Shown one piece after another: positions 37,535 to 46,799 of a stretch of 64,000 bases of DNA; positions within the stretch are counted from its first letter, which is position 1, and each line of letters begins with the position of its first letter. The position numbers were made by a program, and so were the translations under genes. Source of the DNA: Azotobacter vinelandii CA. Its GTDB lineage: Bacteria; Pseudomonadota; Gammaproteobacteria; Pseudomonadales; Pseudomonadaceae. A model generated the notes under the pieces. The model had not been told where the DNA came from. It ran no database searches and saw only the letters and a list, made by a program, of their open reading frames with translations. Location: positions 4,082,501 to 4,146,500 of the forward strand of contig NC_021149.1 of assembly GCF_000380335.1 (NCBI RefSeq), read 5' to 3'.

Positions 37535-39955
37535 TCACTCCGACAGGCCGACCTGCGGCTCCTTCGGCTTGCCCGAATCCTCTTCCATGCCCATTTCGGC
37601 GATTTCCCGCAGTCGCTCGACCACCCGCGCATTGACGCTGCCGGCCGGGAAGCGGCCCTGCCCGTCCGGGGTACCGGCCGGCTCGCCGAGCAGCAGGCTG
37701 AGCGCCTCGTCCACCTGGCGCACCGCGTAGACATGGAAGTTCCCGGCGCGCACCGCCTGCAGCACACGTTCGTCGAGCATCAGGTTGGTGACGTTGGCGC
37801 GCGGGATGATCACCCCCTGCTCGCCGGTCAGTCCGCGCGCCTCGCAGAGGCGGAAGAAGCCCTCGATCTTCTCGTTGACCCCGCCGACCGCCTGCACCTC
37901 GCCGAACTGGTTGATCGAACCGGTAATGGCGAAGCATTGCCTGAGCGGCGTACGCGACAGCGCCGAGATCAGCGTGCAGACCTCGCCGAGGGAGGCGCTG
38001 TCGCCATCGACGTACCCGTAGGACTGCTCCAGGGCGATGCTCGCCGATATCTCCAGCGGAAACTCCTGGGCATAGCGGCTGCCGAGATAGCCGGTGAGGA
38101 TCATCACCCCCTTGGAATGGATCGGCTGGCCGAGGTTGACCTCGCGCTCGATGTCGACGATCCCCGAACCGCCCGGATAGACGGTAGCGGAGATCCGCGC
38201 CGGCACACCGAAGGCGGAGTCGCCGATCTCCAGCACGGTCAGCCCGTTGCACTTGCCGATCGCCGCGCCTTCTGTGTCGATCAGGATGATGCCGGCGAGC
38301 ATGTCGTCGAGAACGCGTGCCGAAACCCGTCCGGTACGGGTTTCCTTGGCCTTCAGGGCGCGCTCGATGTGACCGACGTCGGTCAGCGCTTCACCGGCCA
38401 GCTGGCGAACGAAATCGGCCTCGCTGACCAGTTGGAACAGGTCGCCGATGCGCGCCGACAGCCGCCCCTGGTGCTCGGCCAGACGCGCGCTGTAGGTCGC
38501 CAGGCGCGCCACCGCCGGACCGGTCAGGGGCGCCATGCCCTCCTCCGAGGTGCGGGTCTTGAGCAACTGGGCGAACTGCTCGAGGCTGTCGTCGCCAAGA
38601 GGGATCTCCTCGTCGAAATCCACCAATACGCGGAACATCTCCTGGAAGTCGGGATCCAGCTCCTGCAGCGCGTAATAGAGTTGCCGCGAGCCGACGATCA
38701 CCACCTTGAGCTGCAGCGGAATGACCTGCGGGGTGAGGGTCACGGTGGCCAGACGGCCCATCTCGGCCAGCGGCGACTCCATCTTCAATTGGCGCGAATG
38801 CAGGGCGCGCTTGAGGGCGTCCCAGACGAAGGGCTCGCCGAGCAGCCGTTCCGCCTCGAGGATCAGAAAGCCGCCGTTGGCACGGTGCAGCGCGCCCGGA
38901 CGCAACTGGCGATAACTGGTGTAGAGCGCCCCCTGATCGGTGCCGTATTCGATGCGACCGAACAGGTTGTCGTAGATGGGATGCGGCTCGAACACCACCG
39001 GCGCGCCACCCTGGCTGTGGTGGCCGACCACCAGGCTCGGGCAGTACTGCTCGACCAGCAGCGCGCGGCGCTGGGCGTCCGTCGCGTTCTCGTCGCTAAG
39101 CAGCTCGACCACGGTACGCAGCAGGTTGACCTGCATCGCCTGCAGATAGGCACAGACCCCGGCGTTTTCCGCGTATTTCTCCGAGAGCGGCGCGAGCAGC
39201 GGCTGCAGGGCCAGGGTGATGGTCTCCTCGTTGAGCTGGCGCAACTGGTTGCTCGACTCGCGTTTCCACTGCGGCAGGCTGGACAACTCCTCGTTGAGGC
39301 GCTCCTCGAGGTAGCCGATGTCCCCGTGGAAACGCTCGCGCTCGGCCTCCGGCAACAGGGCGAACTCGCCCTCGTCCAGCGTCTTGCCATCCTTCATCGG
39401 GGTGAAGGCGATGTTGGCGCTGTCGCGATAGAGGGCGATCCCCTTGTCCAGCGCCTGCCGTTCGATGCAATCGAGGGCGCGGTCGTAGCGCTGGTTGAAA
39501 CCACGGTCGATGACGCTCTTCTTCTGCTGATAGGTCGGCGTCTCGAACACCGCCGGGAAGGTCGCCAGCAGGTTGTCGATCAACAGATTGATGTCGGCGA
39601 TGAACTCGCTGGCGCTGCCCGCCGCGAGTTGCAGCGAGCGCGGCTCGCGAGGCTCGTCGAAGTGGTTGACATAGACCCAGTCCGACGGAGTTTCCAGGCG
39701 CTTGGCCTCGGCCTGTAGATAGCGCTTGACGTAGGAAAAGCGGCCGGTACCCGGCTCGCCCATGACATAGACGTTGTAACCCGGGCGTGGCATCGCCACG
39801 CCGAACTGCAGCGCTTCCACCGCGCGCTCCTGACCGAGCACGCCGCGAAAGGGCTCCAGTTCGTCGGTACTGGCGAAAGCGAACTGGGCGGGATCGAAGG
39901 GACGGGTCAGCTCATCGGGTGCCAGGCGCAGGCCGGCAGCAACGGAGTCGGGCAT
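37535..39955 (-). CDS. Lon-like ATP-dependent protease
   Basis: The 806-residue product belongs to the LonB-like/AAA_32 group. The N-terminal region has a Walker A-like GEPGTGRFSYVKR (about 67) and a large insertion domain. The C-terminal Lon protease domain has the catalytic serine in DGDSASLGE and lysine in GGVNEKIEGFF. It has no membrane segment, so it is cytoplasmic and distinct from Lon proper. It is followed in conserved order by a DksA-like gene upstream and may be stress-regulated, but no promoter is evident. Confidence 0.92.
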   Translation of the reverse strand: MPDSVAAGLRLAPDELTRPFDPAQFAFASTDELEPFRGVLGQERAVEALQFGVAMPRPGYNVYVMGEPGTGRFSYVKRYLQAEAKRLETPSDWVYVNHFDEPREPRSLQLAAGSASEFIADINLLIDNLLATFPAVFETPTYQQKKSVIDRGFNQRYDRALDCIERQALDKGIALYRDSANIAFTPMKDGKTLDEGEFALLPEAERERFHGDIGYLEERLNEELSSLPQWKRESSNQLRQLNEETITLALQPLLAPLSEKYAENAGVCAYLQAMQVNLLRTVVELLSDENATDAQRRALLVEQYCPSLVVGHHSQGGAPVVFEPHPIYDNLFGRIEYGTDQGALYTSYRQLRPGALHRANGGFLILEAERLLGEPFVWDALKRALHSRQLKMESPLAEMGRLATVTLTPQVIPLQLKVVIVGSRQLYYALQELDPDFQEMFRVLVDFDEEIPLGDDSLEQFAQLLKTRTSEEGMAPLTGPAVARLATYSARLAEHQGRLSARIGDLFQLVSEADFVRQLAGEALTDVGHIERALKAKETRTGRVSARVLDDMLAGIILIDTEGAAIGKCNGLTVLEIGDSAFGVPARISATVYPGGSGIVDIEREVNLGQPIHSKGVMILTGYLGSRYAQEFPLEISASIALEQSYGYVDGDSASLGEVCTLISALSRTPLRQCFAITGSINQFGEVQAVGGVNEKIEGFFRLCEARGLTGEQGVIIPRANVTNLMLDERVLQAVRAGNFHVYAVRQVDEALSLLLGEPAGTPDGQGRFPAGSVNARVVERLREIAEMGMEEDSGKPKEPQVGLSE

Positions 39956-40087
39956 CGAGAGTCCTTACATCGTGCGGCAGGTGCCGCGGAGAGGGGAAAA
40001 ACAGACGTCATTCTGGCCTTCGCACCGGTCAGCCGCAAGGCGCCCCTCGGTACCGCACGACATCCGGACGACCGGCCACGCCAGGCC

Positions 40088-40414
40088 TCAGGGTTCCAGT
40101 CCGGCGCAGTGGAGGCAGAGTTCGGCGACCGGCAGCGCCGCCAGGCGCGCCGGCTCGATGGGCCGGCCACAGCGCCGGCAGATGCCATAGCGCCCCTCCA
40201 CCAACCGCTGGCACGCCCGCTCGACCTGGCGCATGCCCGCCTCGGCTTCGGCCAGCAGGGCCTGCAGGACTTCGTCGTTCTGCCGTTCACCGGCACGCTC
40301 GACGGCATCCGTGTCGTGCGGCCGGGCCAGATCGCCGCGAATGGCCTCGGCACGCTGCCGATAGTCCCGGTGCAGACGCTCCAGGATGCTCTTTGGATCG
40401 AATACGTCGGACAT
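40088..40414 (-). CDS. DksA/TraR-family zinc-finger protein
   Basis: The 108-residue product, from the ATG at 40414 (MSDVFDPKSILERLHRDYRQ), has a coiled-coil N-terminal half and a zinc finger with Cys pairs in YGICRRCGRPI and AELCLHC. Unlike full DksA (about 150 residues) it is short, like the small DksA-like proteins of Pseudomonas. It could bind the RNA polymerase secondary channel, but the acidic tip residues cannot be confirmed by eye. Confidence 0.88.
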   Translation of the reverse strand: MSDVFDPKSILERLHRDYRQRAEAIRGDLARPHDTDAVERAGERQNDEVLQALLAEAEAGMRQVERACQRLVEGRYGICRRCGRPIEPARLAALPVAELCLHCAGLEP

Positions 40415-40598
40415 GCTCGCTCCCGAGAATCGGCCATACTCGTTTTCAGTGTGGCCCAGACTGGGCGATATGCAGTGACCTGCATCAAACGCCCGGCCAC
40501 CAGCGGGACAGCCGGCTTGACAGCCCCACCGCATTGCAAAATGCTGCGCACCGGCCGGCGAGGACCGGCCCGTTTCTCACATGAAGAAGAGATCATCG

Positions 40599-41087
40599 AT
40601 GAAAAGGATTCTGCTGGGTTCCCTGTTCGCCATCGCCTCCGCCAACGCCTTCGCCGAGGCGCCGGGCGGCCCGGGCTGCGGCTGGGGCAACATGCTGTTC
40701 AAGGGACAACGCGGCCTGGCCTCGCACCTGGTCGCCTCGACCACCAACGGCTCTTCGGGCAATGCCACCTTCGGCATGACCTCCGGCACCAACGGTTGCC
40801 GCACCGACGGCGCCCTGTCCTACCAGGGCAAGCCGATGCTGGTGCTGGGCAGCATCATGGACGAGCTTTCCGAGGACATGGCCAAGGGCGAGGGCGAAGC
40901 CCTGACCACCTATGCCGTGGTGCTCGGCGTGCAACCGGAAGACCGCGCCCGCTTCGCCGCCGTGACCCGCGAGCATTTCACGGAAATCTTCAGCTCCGCC
41001 GACGTCACCGCCGAGGACGTGCACAACGCCACCCTCGCCGTGCTGAAGAAGGACGAGCGCCTGGCCAAGTACGCCGAACAGGCCTGA
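40599..41087 (+). CDS. DUF3015 periplasmic protein
   Basis: From the ATG at 40599 the 162-residue product has a signal peptide (MKRILLGSLFAIASANAFA) and the family pattern GGPGCGWGNMLFKGQRG, then TSGTNGCRTDGALSYQGKP with two cysteines probably joined by a disulfide. Function unknown. It is followed by the DUF4105 gene in the same direction, a conserved pair. Confidence 0.88.
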   Translation: MKRILLGSLFAIASANAFAEAPGGPGCGWGNMLFKGQRGLASHLVASTTNGSSGNATFGMTSGTNGCRTDGALSYQGKPMLVLGSIMDELSEDMAKGEGEALTTYAVVLGVQPEDRARFAAVTREHFTEIFSSADVTAEDVHNATLAVLKKDERLAKYAEQA

Positions 41088-41157
41088 GCCGGCCGCCCCG
41101 CCGCTATCCCGTGCCCGCTCCGGCGGGCACTTTCCTGTCCGACCGCCTCATCCCCTC

Positions 41158-43020
41158 ATGTTCAAACGCCTGCTTCCCCTTCTGCTGGGCGGCGCCTGCG
41201 CCACGCTCCAGGCCGATCCGCAACCATCGGCGGCGCGTCTGCACGAGTTGGCCGCGGAACCCTTCTGGCTCGCTCTCGGCCACTACCAGCGCGACCGATT
41301 GGGCGGCTGGCGCAGCCACGTCGACGACGGCGGATTCTTCCTGGCCGAGCGGGGCGAACGCGATCCGGCGGCGGAACTCGCCGCCACCCTGGTCGCCCTC
41401 TACCGGGACCCGGCCCTCGCCGACCGCCATCCGCAGTGCCGCTTCCCGGCCCGCACCCGCTGGCTGCGCGAGCGCCTGGCGCTGGACGACCTGCCGCAGC
41501 CGCAGTGCCGCGAATACACCGACTGGTACGCCGACATCGCCCCGCACAGCACGGTACTGGTGTTCCCCGCCGCCTACCTGAACAGCCCCTCGTCGATGTT
41601 CGGCCACACCCTGCTACGCATCGATCCGCCCGGCATCGACAGCCAGGGCAGCCCGCTGCTCAGCTATGCGCTGAACTTCGGCGCCTACATCGAGGGCAGC
41701 GACAACAGCATCCTCTATGCCTGGAAGGGCCTGATGGGCGGTTATCCCGGTCTCTTCGCCCTGCTGCCCTACCGGGAAAAGCTCGCCGAATACAGCCGCC
41801 TGGAAAATCGCGATCTCTGGGAATACCGCCTGAACCTCAGCGCCGAGGAAACCGGGCGGATGGTCGAGCACGTCTGGGAACTGCGGCAGATCCAGTTCGA
41901 CTACTACTTCTTCGACGAAAACTGCTCCTACCGCCTGCTCGAGTTGCTGGAAATCGCCCGTCCGGGCCTGGAGCTGACCGACCGTTTCCCGCTCACCGCC
42001 ATCCCCGCCGACACCGTGCGCGCAGTGGAGCAGGCCGGGCTGATCGAGCGCAGCGCCTACCGTCCCTCGCGGGAGAAGGAACTGCTCGCGCGCGCCGACC
42101 CGCTGAGCCGCCCCGAGCGCGACTGGACGCGGCGCCTGGCCGGGGACAGCACCGCGCTCGACGCTGCGGCCTTCCAGGCGTTGCCGGCCGAACGCCGGGC
42201 ACTGGTACAGGACGCCGCCTACCGGCTGATCCGCTACCGCAAGAACGGCGAGGAACGCGACGACACCAGCGCCCGCGACAGCTACCGCCTGCTGCAGGCG
42301 ATCAACCGCGCGCCGCCGCCGCGCCTCGCCGTGGAGCGCCCGGTGCCGCCGGAAAACGGCCACCAGTCGCGCACCTGGCAGCTCGCCCTCGGCAGCCGCG
42401 AAGACCGGAGCTTCGCCGAATACGGCCTGCGCATGGCCTACCATGACCTGGCGGACAACCTGGATGGCTTCCCGCTCGGCGCGCAGATCGAGATCGCCCA
42501 GCTCAAGCTGCGCCAGTACGAGGGCGACCACTGGCAACTGCAGCGGCTGGATGTGGCCAACATCCGCTCGCTGACCCCGCGCAGCACTCTGCTCTCGCCC
42601 CTGTCCTGGCAGGTCGGCGGCGGTCTGGAGCGGGTCGTCGGCAAGGGACGTCACGACGACGAGCAACTGGTCGGCCATCTGAACGGCGGCGTCGGCGCCA
42701 CCTGGCACCTCGCCGACGACCTGCTCGGCTTCGCCCTGGCCACCGCCCGGCTGGAGCGCAACGGGGACTTCGCCGCCTTCCTCAGCCCGGCGGCCGGCTT
42801 CGATGCCGGCCTGCTGTGGCGCAACCGCCTGGGCAACCTCGGCCTCGAGGCCCGCGCCGACTACTTCCACAACGGCGAGGTACGCCGCGAGCTGAGCCTG
42901 GTCCAGCAATGGGAAATCGCCGGCAACCTCGGCCTGCGCCTGGCCGCCCGGCGCGAATTCAGCCAGCAGGGCGCGCCGGCCAGCGAACTGAGCCTGCAGT
43001 TGCGCTGGTATCACTATTGA
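41158..43020 (+). CDS. DUF4105 outer-membrane/periplasmic protein
   Basis: The 620-residue product has a signal peptide (MFKRLLPLLLGGACATLQA), a DUF4105 domain with SSMFGHTLLRID, YAWKGLMGGYPG and the conserved FFDENCSYRLLELLE, and a C-terminal third rich in alternating residues that looks like a beta-barrel. The His, Asn and Cys of the middle motif suggest a papain-like or NlpC-like hydrolase active site, but no activity is known to me. It lies 70 bases after the DUF3015 gene. Confidence 0.87.
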   Translation: MFKRLLPLLLGGACATLQADPQPSAARLHELAAEPFWLALGHYQRDRLGGWRSHVDDGGFFLAERGERDPAAELAATLVALYRDPALADRHPQCRFPARTRWLRERLALDDLPQPQCREYTDWYADIAPHSTVLVFPAAYLNSPSSMFGHTLLRIDPPGIDSQGSPLLSYALNFGAYIEGSDNSILYAWKGLMGGYPGLFALLPYREKLAEYSRLENRDLWEYRLNLSAEETGRMVEHVWELRQIQFDYYFFDENCSYRLLELLEIARPGLELTDRFPLTAIPADTVRAVEQAGLIERSAYRPSREKELLARADPLSRPERDWTRRLAGDSTALDAAAFQALPAERRALVQDAAYRLIRYRKNGEERDDTSARDSYRLLQAINRAPPPRLAVERPVPPENGHQSRTWQLALGSREDRSFAEYGLRMAYHDLADNLDGFPLGAQIEIAQLKLRQYEGDHWQLQRLDVANIRSLTPRSTLLSPLSWQVGGGLERVVGKGRHDDEQLVGHLNGGVGATWHLADDLLGFALATARLERNGDFAAFLSPAAGFDAGLLWRNRLGNLGLEARADYFHNGEVRRELSLVQQWEIAGNLGLRLAARREFSQQGAPASELSLQLRWYHY

Positions 43021-43132
43021 GAGGAAGCGGAGTCCGCCACTCCGAAAAACAGGCAAGGAACGGCCCGCCGCTCCCACCAGCGACGCCCGTGCGCGCGAAG
43101 CGGATCGCCAACGAAACCGCGGACTCCCCACC

Positions 43133-43573
43133 TCACTCCCGCTCGGCCGCCGGCCCATCGAGCTGGAGCGGGCTCCCGGCCCCCTCGCGTTCGGACGCCT
43201 TCCCGACCGACTCGACGACCTGCCCGATCGGCAGGGTGGCCACCGCCTGGCGCGCCCGGCGCCCGGCACCGCGCCGCACGCCCTCCAGCTCCGCTTTCAG
43301 GGCCTCGTTCTCCCGGCGGAACATTTCCGCCACCTCGCGCCAGACCCTGGCGACCGCCTCCTGCTCGCGCGCCTCGTCCGCGCTGCCGGCCCGGCGCGCC
43401 CGCTCGTCCGCCTGCGCGGCCCGAGCCTCGAGTTCGCCAAGATTGGTCGTCCGGCGACGACGCAGCATTTCCCGGAGTCGCTCGAACAGCCAGTCGGAGA
43501 ACTCGTCCAGGACCTTCCCGACGAGCGCCTTGAGCAGCGGTCCGAGCAGGCCGATCAGGAGTTTGGAAAACAT
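43133..43573 (-). CDS. Conserved hypothetical coiled-coil protein
   Basis: The 146-residue product (MFSKLLIGLLGPLLKALVGK) has an amphipathic or hydrophobic N-terminus (1-20), then FSDWLFERLREMLRRRR and a long charged helical region rich in Ala, Arg and Glu (about 45-105). It probably associates with the membrane. No family recognised. It is convergent with the DUF4105 gene. Confidence 0.6.
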   Translation of the reverse strand: MFSKLLIGLLGPLLKALVGKVLDEFSDWLFERLREMLRRRRTTNLGELEARAAQADERARRAGSADEAREQEAVARVWREVAEMFRRENEALKAELEGVRRGAGRRARQAVATLPIGQVVESVGKASEREGAGSPLQLDGPAAERE

Positions 43574-43757
43574 TGTCGTCTCGCTCCGCAGCTATCCGGC
43601 GACGCAGCTTGCCGGAAGCGCGGCCCGGCGCGCAATCGCCGCGCCGCGCTGCCCCACGGCGGCCCCTTCGAGCGTCGCGAAACGCCGGCCATGCCGCACG
43701 GCTCGCGCTTTATGCGATCATCGCGTCCTCGCGAAACCACACCCGATGAGAGGAAAC

Positions 43758-44063
43758 ATGAGCAGCGAAGCCTCCGGCACCTGTCGCCATTTCGTCACCT
43801 ACAGCGGCGTCAAACTGCCGCTGAAGCTGATGAACGAACTCGACGAGGCCGGTCTCCACAACCGCAACACCTTCTTCCGCGGCCACTTCGACGATCAGGA
43901 ACGCCTGATCAGGCTGGAGAAGATCGTCTACGGCGAACTGGAGCTGCAGCACATCTACAGCTACCACGCCAACGGCGCGCTGCGCCGGGCCGAGATCACC
44001 GACGCCGACGAGGAAGTCACGGTGCTCGACTTCGACGAGAACGGCCAACCGACGGCTGGTTGA
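43758..44063 (+). CDS. DUF6156-type conserved hypothetical protein
   Basis: From the ATG at 43758, preceded by GAGAGGAAAC, the 101-residue product is MSSEASGTCRHFVTYSGVKL followed by NRNTFFRGHFDDQERLIRLE and acidic repeats ending VLDFDENGQPTAG. The core is conserved among proteobacterial short proteins of unknown function. A hairpin follows at 44162-44192. Confidence 0.75.
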   Translation: MSSEASGTCRHFVTYSGVKLPLKLMNELDEAGLHNRNTFFRGHFDDQERLIRLEKIVYGELELQHIYSYHANGALRRAEITDADEEVTVLDFDENGQPTAG

Positions 44064-44161
44064 AACCCGCCCCGTACCGACACCAGGTCATGGAAATGCG
44101 GGTCTGCCCGCTCCGGCCCGGCGTTGCGCTACGCGGCCGGGGCGGTCTGCCCGGAGTTTTC

Positions 44162-44192
44162 CGGGCACGGGGCAGCGGTTTTCCCGTGCCCG
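44162..44192. terminator. GC-rich hairpin between the DUF6156 gene and the receptor gene
   Basis: CGGGCACGGG and CCCGTGCCCG form a 10-base stem with an 11-base loop containing TTTT. It lies between convergent genes and has no T-run, so its terminator role is likely but not certain. Confidence 0.5.
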
Positions 44193-44230
44193 TAAGCAGG
44201 GGGTTTGACTCAAGGCCAAGCGGGGAGATG

Positions 44231-46657
44231 CTAAAAATCCCATCGCGTCGTCAACATCATATTTCGAGGGTCGCCATAGGTTTTTACAGCAACATTTGGA
44301 TAGAATTTGTCACCGTAGCCGGTGTAGTAATGCTTGTCAAACAGGTTGTTGATATTAAGCGTTGCCGAAATATCATCGGTAAACTGGTATTTACTCATCA
44401 GATTAACCAGCCAGAATGCTTCTTGTCTAAGTTGGCGAGGCGGATCAAGGTAGTCAGCATTTTGCCAGGTAGTGCCCTGATAGCTCGCGCCACCACCTAC
44501 AGTTAGCTTGTTCAATGTGCCGGGTAGTCGGTAGTTCGTATAGATCTTGAATTGATTCTCGGGGGCTTGGGTCGTCAGCTTGTCATTCGTTCTGTCTTCA
44601 CGAATGACCTGATGGGTGAATCCAGCTTGAATATTCCACCCCGGAGCCAATTCACCTGTGACTTCCAGTTCAACCCCCTTGGTTTTGGCTTTTTTACCTT
44701 CGTAAATTGTTTGGCTTCGTACATCATCCCAGCCTACGGACTCAGCACGGTTGTCCTGGCGAATCTCATAATAGGCCAAGCTGGCATTTAGGCGACCATT
44801 AAACCACTCACCCTTGAGCCCAGCCTCGTAGCTGTCCCCCTCATCAGGGTCAAGTACTGCGTTGTCTTTGTCACGGGCGCTTTGTGGCTGGAATATTTTC
44901 GTGTAGCTGGCATAGACGGAATAGTTTTCACTCAAATCATATGTGATGCCAGCGAAGGGAACCACCTCCCCGGTCTCTCGCATGTGATTGTCACCGCCAG
45001 CCTTGTAGTTGGTGACTCGCCCACCAAGAATCAGGGCGAGATCATCGCTCAGACTAAAGCGAGCGCTGGAATAAAAAGCTCGTTGGTTGACACGCTCGCC
45101 CCACTTGGTCCTGATACCTGTAAGGTTTGATATCTGTTGTATATCTCCATCCCATTCATAGAAGTCATCTATAGGGACTCTAACGGATGCCCCAGACCCT
45201 TTTCCTTCCGTGTCGTTTTTATATCCACTAGCCCCTACGGCCAACTCATGCGTACGACCGAATAACTCGAAAGGACCGCGAGCATAAACTTCCAGTGCCT
45301 GGGTTCTCACTCTGTATCTATTATATCCCATGAGTACATAACTGCTATTGTCATTGTCGACGTTTGGCATACCTCTAATTACGCCCATTTTTGAATCGTA
45401 TGCATTTCTCTGATAAGTATAATAGGCCCTGCCGCTCCATCCGTTGTCAAATTCATGATCTAGTTGGGTAAAGAAGGCATGACTGAACTGCTCCGATCGG
45501 CTCCAGTCCGCACCTGTATTATAAGAGTGTGATACATGAACCTCGTTGTTGTTGGAGTCGAACATGGGAATCCCACCATAAGCGTTAGCCGTTGGGATTC
45601 TTTCATCGGAATTTCCACCGAAAGTAAGCATCGTCTGTGGAGTCAGATCGTACTCCAAAATACCATAGTAAGCTCTGGTCTGCTCCTTGAAACGGTCAAG
45701 ATACGATTGTCTGTCTTGGAAAGCCCCGGCGATACGTCCGCGGAAAGTACCACTTTCGTTCAAAGGTCCACTAATATCCAGTTCAGACCGGTAGTTATCC
45801 CAGCGGCCGGCTTCGGCGGTCACGTGACCGGAAAATTCATGGGTAGGTTTTTTGCGTACCAGGTTGAGGGTGGCTCCAGGGCCACCTGCACCGGTAGTCA
45901 GGCCGCTGGCGCCTTTAATGACCTCGATTCGATCATATTGGATCATGTCGCTCGAGGTCTGGCCAGTGTAGTTGATCGAGTCCGCCAGTGTAGGAATACC
46001 ATCGTATTGAAAGTTAGTGATCTGGAAGCCCCGGGCATAATACTGAGAACGAAAGCTATCCCAGCTCGTTCGAGTAACGCCAGGCGTGTGGTCTATCACT
46101 TTATCAAGACTGGTTAGATTGAAGTCGTCCATATGCTGGCGAGTGACCACAGTAACAGTCTGTGGCGTTTCGCGTGGCGTCAGTACCAATCGGGTAGCCG
46201 AAGCGATGGTGCCCGGCGTATAGGACTTGGTGTGTTCGGTGATGGTACCGAGCTGGTTGTCCTCCACCCGCATGATATCCAGGCTGACCAGGTCGGGATC
46301 GTCCCCGGTTTCCATTTTCACCAGCACATAGCTGCCGTTCTCCTGCCGCTGCGCCTGCCATCCGCTGCCGGCCAGCAGTTGCGCCAGCCCCTCTTCCAGA
46401 CCGTAGGCGCCGTGCAGGCCCTGGCTGGTCAGGTCGCGGGTCTGTTCGGCGGCGAACGACAGGGTCACGCCTGCCTGGGTGGCGAACTGGCTGAGCGCTG
46501 CGCCCAGGGGGCCGGCGGGAATGCGGTAGTCGCGGATGCCGGAACGGTCCTGGGCGGTGGCCAGGGCGGGGAGCAGGACAGACAGCGGCAGGGGCGCCAG
46601 GATCAGGCCGGAAAGCGCCAGGTGGATGGCGCAGGCCAGCGGGGTGCGTCGGGTCAT
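44231..46657 (-). CDS. TonB-dependent ferric-siderophore receptor with STN signaling domain
   Basis: The 808-residue product, from the ATG at 46657, has a signal peptide (MTRRTPLACAIHLALSGLIL to about residue 36, ending ATAQD), a secretin/TonB STN domain (about 40-115, YRIPAGPLGAALSQFATQAG), a plug domain (about 160-275) and a 22-strand-type barrel ending MMLTTRWDF with the terminal Phe. It is of the FpvA/FoxA type and would signal through FecR and FecI, encoded just upstream. From about 46150 to the stop the GC content falls well below that of its 5' part and neighbours, suggesting a replaced plug and barrel. Confidence 0.93.
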   Translation of the reverse strand: MTRRTPLACAIHLALSGLILAPLPLSVLLPALATAQDRSGIRDYRIPAGPLGAALSQFATQAGVTLSFAAEQTRDLTSQGLHGAYGLEEGLAQLLAGSGWQAQRQENGSYVLVKMETGDDPDLVSLDIMRVEDNQLGTITEHTKSYTPGTIASATRLVLTPRETPQTVTVVTRQHMDDFNLTSLDKVIDHTPGVTRTSWDSFRSQYYARGFQITNFQYDGIPTLADSINYTGQTSSDMIQYDRIEVIKGASGLTTGAGGPGATLNLVRKKPTHEFSGHVTAEAGRWDNYRSELDISGPLNESGTFRGRIAGAFQDRQSYLDRFKEQTRAYYGILEYDLTPQTMLTFGGNSDERIPTANAYGGIPMFDSNNNEVHVSHSYNTGADWSRSEQFSHAFFTQLDHEFDNGWSGRAYYTYQRNAYDSKMGVIRGMPNVDNDNSSYVLMGYNRYRVRTQALEVYARGPFELFGRTHELAVGASGYKNDTEGKGSGASVRVPIDDFYEWDGDIQQISNLTGIRTKWGERVNQRAFYSSARFSLSDDLALILGGRVTNYKAGGDNHMRETGEVVPFAGITYDLSENYSVYASYTKIFQPQSARDKDNAVLDPDEGDSYEAGLKGEWFNGRLNASLAYYEIRQDNRAESVGWDDVRSQTIYEGKKAKTKGVELEVTGELAPGWNIQAGFTHQVIREDRTNDKLTTQAPENQFKIYTNYRLPGTLNKLTVGGGASYQGTTWQNADYLDPPRQLRQEAFWLVNLMSKYQFTDDISATLNINNLFDKHYYTGYGDKFYPNVAVKTYGDPRNMMLTTRWDF

Positions 46658-46799
46658 GGGGTATTCCTTTCGTTGGGCGGAACCGGAAGCGGCATCGGGC
46701 CGTTTCAATGCCAGGCCGAACGAGAATGAAAATCGGCAACCCCTGTGAATGATTTTTCCTGGCCGGCTCCTGCCCCCAGGCAGTGAGCCACCCCAAGGC

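Noticed and set aside
37733-39718. 661-codon open frame on the plus strand opposite the Lon-like protease
   Set aside because: A by-product of GC-rich codon use on the true gene; no family features, while the minus strand carries complete catalytic motifs.
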